Positions 41,301 to 49,700 of a DNA stretch of 64,000 nucleotides are shown here, in pieces; within the stretch, counting starts at the first letter, position 1, and every line of letters starts with the position of its first letter. Location: positions 69,915 to 133,914 of the forward strand of contig NW_019091670.1 of NCBI RefSeq assembly GCF_001949145.1, written 5' to 3'. The translations under genes and the position numbers were made by a program. This stretch comes from Acanthaster planci (Eukaryota > Echinodermata > Asteroidea > Valvatida > Acanthasteridae). The notes under the pieces are model-generated. The model ran no database searches. It saw nothing but the letters and a program-made list of their open reading frames with translations, and was not told where the DNA came from.

Positions 41301-41372
41301 ACTCCAGTTACTGTTCACACTGCCATAATAATCGTTCCGGCCATCAACCAAACGAGCTGTGGTCGGAAACAT
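14308..41372 (-). CDS. K-Cl cotransporter (KCC, SLC12A4/5/6/7-like), complete, 25 coding exons
   Basis: Exons from the 5' end: 41303-41372 (ATG), 30074-30147, 29721-29837, 28961-29110, 28350-28535, 26802-27037, 25641-25843, 25018-25149, 24457-24555, 24006-24063, 23008-23301, 22524-22610, 21631-21762, 21278-21382, 20939-21027, 20310-20389, 19599-19687, 18909-19015, 18498-18617, 17347-17436, 16839-16930, 16083-16190, 15465-15721, 15065-15198, 14308-14399 (TAG). All phases agree: 3201 nt, 1066 residues, near the usual KCC length. KCCs move K+ and Cl- together out of cells across the plasma membrane, setting cell volume and chloride level. Family landmarks: [20 protein letters not shown] (TM1), [20 protein letters not shown] (TM3), a long glycosylated loop, [19 protein letters not shown] (TM6), [19 protein letters not shown] (TM8), [40 protein letters not shown], and the end [12 protein letters not shown]. 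The long TM5-TM6 loop marks KCC rather than NKCC/NCC. Four introns look U12-type. It appears to be a pro-orthologue of vertebrate KCC1-4, so no paralogue symbol is given. Confidence 0.93.
14400..15064 (-). other. U12-type intron in KCC (last intron)
   Basis: Donor GTATCCTTT; branch site TTCCTTGAC, perfect, about 15 bases from the TCTAG acceptor. Phase 1; the join gives [15 protein letters not shown], matching ENYMEFLEVLTE of vertebrate KCCs. If unspliced, the frame ends after HYCIL at TAG 15054-15056. Confidence 0.9.
16931..17346 (-). other. U12-type intron in KCC
   Basis: Donor GTATCCTTT; branch-like CACCTTGAC about 13 bases from the GCAG acceptor. Phase 1; the join rebuilds RIFTVAQLED. Contains a short hairpin element at 17250-17295. 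Confidence 0.85.
17250..17295. repeat. short hairpin, member of a TTCCAAAATCCTC family
   Basis: CTTCCAAATCCTC at 17250-17262 faces GAGGATTTTGGAAG at 17282-17295. The same words recur in the element at 37836-38179 (hairpin 37851-37900), suggesting one MITE family. Confidence 0.5.
17437..18497 (-). other. U12-type intron in KCC
   Basis: Donor GTATCCTTT, perfect U12 consensus; branch site TTCCTTGAC, perfect, about 15 bases from the TTCAG acceptor. Phase 1; the join WWIV-H-DGG rebuilds the invariant IVHDGG motif. Confidence 0.9.
24064..24456 (-). other. U12-type intron in KCC
   Basis: Donor GTATCCTTG after ...TSII (phase 1); branch-like TTTTCTTGAC with its A 12 bases before the CACAG acceptor. 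The join gives [15 protein letters not shown], matching TTSFIYL in vertebrate KCCs, so the position is firm. Confidence 0.8.
25641..25843 (-). CDS. KCC exon for the large extracellular loop
   Basis: Residues about 279-345. Contains three N-glycosylation sequons (NES, NGT, NET) and four Cys in the loop, ending in [10 protein letters not shown], which matches the GIPGL-S/T-G motif of KCC loops. The upstream exon uses the strong GTGAGT donor (ending 26802, phase 2); the alternative GTGTGA two bases earlier would break the frame here. Confidence 0.85.
25920..25980. repeat. palindromic element ending in CCCTAACCCT
   Basis: Left arm TAACCCTAACCCTCCTCAAT and right arm (AGGAGGGTTAGGGTTA) are near-perfect inverted copies around a loop of about 12 bases. 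Lies in the KCC intron between exons 25641-25843 and 26802-27037. The ends resemble two telomere hexamers but there is no tandem array. Confidence 0.65.
27841..28151. repeat. ~310 bp interspersed element flanked by CCCTAACCCT / AGGGTTAGG
   Basis: Begins TAGCCCTAACCCTCC and ends GCAGGGTTAGGATTAAGG, short inverted termini like those at 25920 and 37836. Inside, ACAAGATCCAACAG occurs twice (about 27932 and 28003). No coding potential. Lies in a KCC intron. Confidence 0.5.
36690..36735. repeat. dense TACATGTA cluster
   Basis: Longest run of the palindrome in the window: overlapping GTACATGTACAT units with single changes (ACACGTACATGTACATGTAC, then ATATGTACATG). Confidence 0.7.
37836..38179. repeat. 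~340 bp MITE-like element with CCCTAACCCT termini
   Basis: Starts TAACCCTAACCCTCCTCAAT and ends with GGAGGATTGAGGATGG...AAGGGTTAG, so the terminal 20 or so bases are inverted copies. Internal hairpin 37851-37900 built from CAATCTT..AAAATCC and GGAGGACTTTGGAAGATTG. Located in KCC intron 1. The short open frame within it is not gene-like. Confidence 0.55.
41303..41372 (-). CDS. KCC first coding exon
   Basis: Encodes 23 residues starting [20 protein letters not shown] and ends at a perfect GTAAGT donor in phase 1. This joins in frame (AGC, Ser) to the acceptor at 30147, giving ...[19 protein letters not shown], where the ENSPFLN-type motif of vertebrate KCC N-termini is recognisable (ELSPFMD). 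Chosen as the first exon because its phase fits and the ATG is the only one after which the frame stays open to the donor. Experimental 5' support is lacking. Confidence 0.65.
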
Positions 41373-42953
41373 GGAGGAAAAGTGGCACAAAACGTCGCTG
41401 GTTAATAATTGGCTGCGAAAAAAACCTGCTCAAATAGGAAAACTTGGAAGGTAAAAACTGGTTGAAAAAATAGCACAGGCTCGGCTACAGCCCGTTTGAG
41501 TTTATGATGGTTTACAATGAAACACAAATTCACAATCAAAAGAAAAAACTACAATTGACTGACATAAGTCAGAAGATAACATACAGCATTTCAACAACAT
41601 GTACTAGGGATAAGGTTCTTTCATTTCTGAATCATTTATTTCTTTTTTCTAGTTTATAATTTACCATATGCATACATGTACATACATACATTACAGCTAC
41701 AGCCAGCAAATTTTTAATAAAAGCCACCATTTTAGCCACATGTACATTGAACATTTTTGCAGCAGCATGTACATGTACATACATGTAGTAAATACTTTTT
41801 GAACGCAGTGCTATCTACTATCTACTACCTACTATCTTAACTTTACTGCCAAAGCATGCAAATGAAAGTATTTGTCATTTGGCCACAGAAGCAGTTGGAA
41901 CTCTGTGAAGAATCATTAACAAGGAACATATGCCCGTGTGTCTTCACAGACATCTTGTGATTAATGAGTCGGCTGATGGGAATGAGAAATACACGTATGA
42001 ACATGTACCAGGGCCAAAGTCACAAACATTACATATATGTATAAAAACTATAAACAGAGCCCAAAGAGCCAAGTTTAAAAAGGCCTATCAAAGATTCTTT
42101 CCCCCTAAGGAATGCTTAACATACTTGTACATGTACATGTATTCACCCACATAGTACATGTACATGTGAGTACCCTTCTTCATTACTTATGTCAGGATGC
42201 CAGACTACATGTACATGTAGGTGATACAAGTGCCACAAAGCAAAGAGCTCAGCTCTGAGCTCTAAAACTGAACCAGAAATTTACTTTAGAAAAACTAAGA
42301 CTTAAATGTACATGTGTAAGACTCATTTTGTGGGATCTTTTAACAAGATACACGTACAAGTAGCTTTTCCTTGACTCATAGACAAGCCAAGCAGACTGAA
42401 TCCAGAATTTTATCAGAACGGAAACACACACTACGTGACAGGTACACACAAAACAAGAGCAAACTATTCTATGATCATGTTGTGCATTAACTTTTCTCAA
42501 GGCTGGCACTGGATTGATACCACTTGTAATTACAAAACTCCCTGTCAGACTGAGCAGGTGCAAACATGTAGATCTACGACTGTTTCTTTTATGGGCGAAC
42601 ATGGTCCTTTAACAAAACCGCAGGACTGGCCCAAATGTAGTCGGGGCACAAGACGTATTGACCAGGAAACAGTCGCTGGTTGCACTCCCAACCATCGCAA
42701 TCAACAAGTCTTGTGCTCAAACCATGCATAGGCCACTCATGCGTGTTTCTAGGAGGACCGGTTTTCATCCTTGAGTTAGCATGGTTATTGTGGATTCAAC
42801 ATCTCGATCAATACATTTGAAAGGAGCAGGCTGCGAGAAGTTTAAGTGCTGTGAGTGCGTCGAGCGAAAACGGTCGGATTGTGACAGATTTTCATGTCAG
42901 AAATATCATTGAAGCCCCAACTGTTTGACGTTGGCATTCAAGGAAGACAGTAG
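41373..42953. other. 5' flank of KCC, presumed promoter region
   Basis: Lies directly upstream of the KCC start codon on the minus strand. No TATA box could be assigned. A few TACATGTA copies continue here (41770, 42130-42165, 42210). No coding exon recognised. Confidence 0.35.
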
Positions 42954-43550
42954 ATGGCGAAAGACGTAATTTTTGGTGAGTCTTTGGAATTTCGAGACCG
43001 TTTTCACCTTATTAGGCCTATATGTACAGGCATGGAGCGTTTGTATGATGATCCCGTCCAAAATCGAAAAAGAGGAATACTAACGCTCCACTAGTATAGG
43101 CACTAGGCCTACATGTAGTATAGTACTACAGTACATGTACAAACAAGTGTCATTGCGTGGTTTTGAGGCTGAGCCACCACGACGCCATGATGCCCAGTCA
43201 GCAACGGCATGGCAAGCCGTGTATAATGTACATGATGTAGTATAGACCTACTGTCACAGGCTGTAGCCAAACATGCCAAGTCAACATGCTATGGCCCCAC
43301 TACGGGTCGTTAAGTGTACGGTACGGACACAGGCCTAGCAATTCGAGTGTGTACTGTAAAGTTGTTCCGGCAACTTACCATACTTTTTTGATGAATGGTC
43401 TTCGGGTGGTTCATTGCCACCGACTACCTCCACTTTCGGAGTATTTCCTGCACCATCGAGTTCTATGTCATCCGGCGCTTTTGACACCGTAAATCTGGCG
43501 GACATTGTTGATCAAAAATCAGCTAAATATAGGAAAATTCCAACCGATCA
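42954..43550 (+). CDS. candidate 5' exons of an unrecognised gene divergent to KCC
   Basis: Two possible exons whose phases fit: 42954-42975 (ATG GCG AAA..., MAKDVIF, then a GTGAGT donor, phase 1) and 43442-43550 (acceptor ...TTTCGGAG, then FPAPSSSMSSGAFDTVNLAD and further to KIPTD, ending at a GTACGT donor, phase 2). An alternative is a start at the ATG 43465 alone. No downstream exon could be identified and no family is recognised. The composition (acidic/polar, regular codon use) looks coding, but 43 residues is thin evidence. If real, it would share the region 41373-42953 with KCC as a bidirectional promoter. Confidence 0.25.
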
Positions 43551-45648
43551 GTACGTGTTACAACTTCGCACACAGTTCTCGCGCTTTCGCGTTTACGTGC
43601 GTTAATTCTTCACATCTCCCCCGTGCATCAGCCTCGTTCCCAAGGGTACGGGTACGATTCGCCGCGCCATTTTGGTTCCCACTATGGCCGTTTTCCAACA
43701 CTCAACTTTGTCTCTGTCTCAGGTTCGTCTCTGAAATAAATCTGATTGTGGGCCGGAAGTGTTTAAATTAAATTGAATTAAAATACTATAATATTTAGCT
43801 CTTCTGCATCTTACTTGATTTTTGTGACACTATCAGACTTACTATTGCGCTTACAACTTCAAAGTCAAGTAGTAAAAAAAAAGTTGAAGCTGCAAAGTCG
43901 AGTATTGGAAAACGGCTGGACGCCTTGTGCTTGTCATACGTGACGGAACGCGCACGCAGCCCGTGGATCGAGGTGCAAAATGAGAGCCGTACTGGCGCCC
44001 TCTCTTGACAATTTATCAGATGTCTTTGACTCATTGCGGAAGGGTTCCCAAGTTTAAACTGAACTCCTGCGAAATGATTTCGATATTCCTCACAAATTCT
44101 GATCTTCAATTTTTTAACGACCTAATATAAAAGTTTCCGGCTCAATTTTCAAATATACACAGAATTAAGTGTCAAAAATTGAGAAAAAATCACTGTAATA
44201 CAGTTAAATGCCTATAGGTATCATCTGAAAAATCATTCTAGAAACGATAAAGCAGACGGATTACGACGTCGTCAGCCTACACCGTCAAAAGAATAATTTA
44301 AACTAAATTTAAGATTGCCTTCTACTTACAATGTAGCCTAGTCCAGTGATTTCATATTGCATAAATGGAGATCAAACTAAGGCCAATCCCTACATTTGTA
44401 CAGGTCCAAGGTATAGGACCTCACTATGGGGGCACTCCAAGTCCACGTGGATTTCAACGCACTGTCAGACTGCTTCCACTATTTCTATCAAATTGAATGA
44501 TTATACAAGGATAAATCTGCTTATTAAAACAATATGAAATATAAACTAATATCTGATACACTTTATTCCTACATTCCGGCGTCAGAAACTTCATTTCATG
44601 TGAACCCCCCCCCCAAAAAAAATTACCAAGATAGCACAAAGAAAGGACAAGGAACACGATTGTTTCCGTTGGTGAACGATTGGTATGGTCGTGCAGTGAA
44701 CCTTGGCAATGACTTCAATATCTCAACTTTTTTTTCTCTCTCTTTCTCAATTAATATAATAACACTGTTAGTCGACACCACACATGACCTTTTCACTCAG
44801 TAAATTTTAGATACAATCAATAACTGTTAACTTTTTCTTCCTTTTTTATTATAACAACAGTACCAGGCAAAGTCGCTGTCAGCGTCTTCGCTTAGTAAGT
44901 TTCTAAGTCGATCGATATCTTCTGTGTTGTGCAAAATAATATTATTATCTCATTGCGCGCATTCAAACCTTTTTTTTGCCTCTAGAATTTCGATTAAAAA
45001 AATATTCAACTTGTGTTTTATTAATGATGGATGATTGAGTAACCAGACTTGCTCCCAAATTCAGAGCATTTTTATATCAAGTGTACTTCTAATCCTCAAC
45101 TGACTTCCACGGGAGCAAAGAGGTGAAGGTATCAGCTTTGAGGTGTGTGTTACGTGCGCTTTCGGTTTTCCACCTGCCTGGCTTTGAAATGAGTAATGCT
45201 GGAACGTGAGCATTGAAAGCTGCAGATGCATGCCCCCAGATCTAAAGCTATGAAGGCCATATCTCGACTATGATCTGTTCGGGACGAGGGGGTTTAGTGC
45301 ATCTAACACTATTCCACGAGTAAGGATGTAGCTCAGAGGATGAGAGGTGCTACTGGCGCCCTTGTGGTTTCTTACAAGCTCAGTAGCCTACCGGTAGCCG
45401 GCAGTCTGGCGAATCTCCAAGTGCAGCGAAGTATCCGGCCTATTGTCACTGGGCAAGTGGGTATGTTCTAGATATTATGACATCTGCGCCTTGGCAAAAC
45501 TAGTTTGATTTATCGATTATCGAGCAGCTTTCTCAAGTTAAGGTCCTCTAAACAAAGGAACTAGGCGTAAGATATGAAACATAACAGAAGACGTAGATCT
45601 GCCAGATGGACTGACGGGTGTCCATGAGATGCCACTATGCCTTCTAAA
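43551..45648. other. no gene recognised
   Basis: AT-rich sequence with C- and T-homopolymers (44604-44625). A 34-base segment at 44861-44894 sits between AACAG and GTAAGT and could be a tiny exon of the candidate gene upstream, but frame and product are undetermined. Confidence 0.3.
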
Positions 45649-45861
45649 CTAAATGTCAGATGCAATCGGTTCCTTTTTGATCGAGGGTGTGGCGTTCAGT
45701 CTTTTGAGGCCCTGGAGTGCAGTCTTCGCCATAACACTGTCTGTAGGAGAGGACAAGTTGGCTGAGGAGTCGACCCATTTGAAAGCTGGAGTAATGGAGT
45801 CATAGAGAAATTTCAGTCCTGTTGTAGCCAGGTGCGCGAGGTATAAGGAGATATGAAGCAT
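45649..45861 (-). pseudogene. fragment of a tyrosine-recombinase-like protein
   Basis: The frame reads ISLYLAHLATTGLKFLYDSI and then SSPTDSVMAKTALQGLKRLN, ending in KKEPIASDI and a stop. This matches the N-terminal (SAM-like, core-binding) part of phage-integrase-type recombinases carried by DIRS/Ngaro/Crypton elements and their relatives in marine invertebrates, whose pattern is (P)TDS..(V)...L.G.KR....P..KK.PI. The catalytic R-H-R-Y domain is absent downstream, so this is a remnant. Confidence 0.5.
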
Positions 45862-46447
45862 ATGGTGTACTATCTACGACACACATTTCTGTATCTCTGT
45901 AGGCAACGCAACTGCACGACAGGACTACACGACGGCTCCCTTGGATCGTATGGATTGAGTATGGAACTTATAAACTCTGTCTGTAAGGGCGCCCCATTTC
46001 CACCAGTATGTAATGAGGCGACGGCGAGAGCATGATGCGACAGCACAACCCAACGGCAAGACGAGACAGCACGACGCGACGCAGTTGTGGCAGCTATAGA
46101 GCACCATATAAACGAGCCCAATAGACCTTTTCACCACAGTCGCCATTAAAACAGTCTAGACTCACTATTTTCTTTTGTGTCGACCGAGGCCACTGACGGC
46201 CACCTAACCGTATCGAATACAAGGAAGACTGTTTGCTCGCGTGTCATCGTAATAGCTATAAACAACTACGTTCCAATTGGATGAGAGTATTTTAAATTTC
46301 CCCACCACTGCCGCCACACCCACCAAAACTTTCAATTAGCTGGTCATGCTCTTTACCGAGAAACCCATGCACATAGGTCCATAAGTAGTGACAACGTCAG
46401 TCAAAAATAGGGCGCTATTTGGTTTGGGAAGTTTTTTTTGCATTTGC

Positions 46448-46746
46448 TCAAAATTTATCGACTACTGTGTATACTGCGAATTCCTCGTTGGGCATCATCT
46501 CGATGTAGGTCGAGTTAAGGTTGTGGAGGCGACACTGACCGTTTCCTGGCGCGAAGTCGAAGCAGTTACAATGGGCATCTCTGGCGCAGTAGCCGGCACA
46601 CCTCATCAGCGACCTTACTACCTTTTTCGACAGGAGATGGGAGTTTGCAATCCAGCTTCTGTCACGCAGCATCTGAAATGCGGCAGTCCGTACTTCGCAG
46701 GGCTTACCAGTGGGCCTTACCGCTGAGAGTGCAGTTGTCGTAGTGT
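46448..46746 (-). CDS. lectin exon 5: PAN/Apple domain and stop
   Basis: TTTALSAVRPTGKPCEVRTA followed by LMRCAGYCARDAHCNCFDFA and GNGQCRLHN; six cysteines in the PAN order. Acceptor CATAG preceded by a TTTCCCTTTCTCT tract; stop TGA 46448-46450. Confidence 0.85.
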
Positions 46747-49700
46747 CTATGTGATTAGAGAAAGGGAAAGAAACAAGGTGTGTCTGACTCTCTTTCGGTC
46801 GTAAATATGATGGGATATGCGCACAGTCTGATTGGGCACTGCCCATAATGCAGCAGCGAGCATTTGGCGGTTTTGGATCATCTACGCCTGGAAATGGGAC
46901 GACATAGGCTACATCTACGTATGAGGCTGGGTGAACGAAGCCACTGACTGTGGCTTTCATAAAAGCGTGCTCTTTAAAGATTTAGGCTCACAATTCAGAT
47001 ACGGTCCAAATTGGAAGCCGTCACCATGGACCTTTTCGCTGGTAAATCATTATGCAAGCATGTGCATAAATGGTTTGGCAGCAAAAAGTGTTCAACGTCA
47101 TTTTTTTCTCAGGTTCGTGATTTTTAAAAACCGTTTTCCTCAACACATTCTCAAAAATCATCATGCGTTTTATTTTTCAGACTAAATTTTGGTTATTTGG
47201 AGTACAAAACTTAAACATTTCTTTCCTCCTACGCCAAAGAAGTCGATGGACGACAATTTCAGCATCCAAGTATTTTTTTTCGTGTTCGTACGCGTATCTG
47301 CATGACACGTACATGGGTCCGCATAACAATAAGGTTGCAAAATATAGTTTTAGCACGATTGGTGCGTTGGTATGTGCTGACGCAACGTAGCAACATTGAT
47401 GGCTCTGATTTCTTCCAAAACAAAACTTATTCACCCCAAATAGAACTCAGAGGCACTCCTATACAGTATAGACCTATAGGCCTATATTGCGATATACCAA
47501 GCGTCGTGTTTTTTGGAAGGCAAAAGTTCAGTGGTGGATTTAACCAGCTGCACAAAGAAGTTTAAAGTGGCTCCATCGCATTAGCATTGTGACTAAACTA
47601 AGGTTTTTGCACTGCACGCTCGAATTTGACCGTCCAAGTTTGTACACCCCCCTTTCTGAAATTCCTGGATTCACCCTGGGATCACTAGGATGTTACTGTT
47701 TCAGTCTGGTTTCTAATAGTAAACCCTAGTGGAAATGGACACACATACTGTACTTGTCTGTGTCTGTCGTATATTTGATGTTAATAACATCAACACATCC
47801 TGTTAAAAAAGTCTTCCTTTTAACCTTTTTGCATCGCATGTATAGAATCATATCAAAAGTGACAATGCATATCATGAATGAGATATCAACTTTTTGGCAT
47901 CGACAAAGATCGCGTTTTCTGATACATCACGCCATGAGGAACTGCTTTTTTACCTTGATACAAGACACCACATTATTATCTAAAACAAACTCCGTTAGAA
48001 GGGAAGCCGGTATAAGTACGTAGCCGATTCCTATAGGCCCATTACGTTCATATTCCAGCAGTTTGTGCTTGCCTTGCCTCGAGTGGGAGATAATAGTTTG
48101 GGGTTGTAAATTGCCCATCAACTGTGTGCAAATATGAGGCAGCGATCGATAACTGCCGCCTGGTATCGAGGATGAAGCGGACCAATCAGTCCTCTCGACT
48201 GAACCCAGTGTAGACAGTGTTCTGGAACTGTGTATGTGCTCGGAAGGGTGTGCGGGTAATAAGTAGGGGTAGCTTTTAATAATTGCGCGTTGGTCAAATC
48301 TGCTGGACGTGTATGGACGTCAAACGCTTTTCAGAAGTACGTGTGGGGGACATATTAAACCTTAATTGGTACTAAGAACTAATGGTAGTGCTTCGAGCAA
48401 GGCGTTATGCACGTGAGGTTTCTAGATGTTTTGTTGTGCGATCTGAGGCAATTTCGGACGACTGTCGCATTTTTAACGAATACTTTTGCAAGATGGATTT
48501 CATTTTACATGTAACTATTATATCAGAAACATGTATGAAATGTAGGCGTACTCCCCCTACATTTTTATACGTTCCAGGAAAATGTGAAAGGTCTAATGAT
48601 ATTGAATTCCCCTACTTAAAAAGCGCGGGGGATGACTTTCAGGAGTTGTTTTCTGGGGGAGCCATATTGGTGCCATTTTGTTGCCAATGGTAGCAATGTG
48701 ACCGTAACAAGTGTATTTCCTAGTCATTTGTGAACCAGACAAGCGCCGTTACTATCAAAGGAACCTCCGTTGCTACGCCATCTCTTAGTACAGCTCGGAG
48801 CTCATAAATTTAAACTTCTTAAAGGGTAGCAGCGCAAGTTAAGATTGCCCACTGTAAAATATTATATAAGGCCGCTTAGGTTGAGCTAGGAAGACAACAT
48901 TACGATTCATTTGCATCCTCCCTATTCCGTCCCAGCTGTGTACCGATTTTTCTTTTAAAAAACCTTCCAAACCAATGATTTTTAAGTCCGGTAAATATGC
49001 ATACGTGAAGCTGTCGAAGATTTCAATAATCTTACCGTCAACCGCTCCACATTCTCCGTTGGTGTACTCTTTCACAGTCACTTCAGCCAGCTGGAGTAGA
49101 GCCTTAGTCACATCGTGGTGGGACGGGTCTATGTCTAAGGTAACGTATCTTGCCATCCGTGGAGTTTCACACGGGAATACAATCGTGGCCCCGTCGGTGC
49201 ATTGGGCTCGAGCGGCGGGTGAACCGCACGGTTGGTTGTCGTTGTAGTTTGAGCCCAGGCCCGCTCGCGCCACTGCTGCCGCGAATCGGTATTCCCCTTT
49301 AAATTAAATGGAAGAAATGAACAGCAGGAAGTAGAATGACATGAGAGCTTCAATTAGCCGATCAACGGAAGGAGTCTTTGGAAATCATCTATTACCCAGG
49401 CTGTTAGAATAAAAGCTATCAACTTGAAACCTAAAAGAGCGGGGGGCCTCAACATTTCTCCTGACATTGCCGGAATGCAGTTTTATCAGGAGTTGAGTTT
49501 TCAGGAGTTTTCAAGAGGATCTCTTTGCGGTTGTTTTGACACCCATTTTGTTAAACTCGGACATCCCGTTCTTGCGCAGCGCGCATTTTTCTGAGACGTT
49601 TCAGCCAAAATGTGTACTTTTTCCACTGCAGTGCTCATAGGCTGGCACGTAATGTAGCATGAGGCTTGGAATGGCTCTATCAATAAAACTGTACGGCTGA

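Larger units (their letters stand above)
30148..41302 (-). other. KCC intron 1 (11.2 kb), rich in TACATGTA palindromes
   Basis: No coding exon recognised inside. Well over thirty places carry ACATGTACATGT-type runs, e.g. 30885-30915, 32030-32050, 33340-33430, 35000-35035, 36690-36735, 37200-37225, 37747-37760, 39793-39803, 40567-40585, 41097-41112. The word is rare in 1-29 kb and 44-64 kb. Also holds the MITE-like element at 37836-38179. Confidence 0.6.

Noticed and set aside
29900-43200. CRISPR-like regular repeats formed by TACATGTA
   Set aside because: Spacing is irregular, units are 6-8 bases, and the host is an animal genome.
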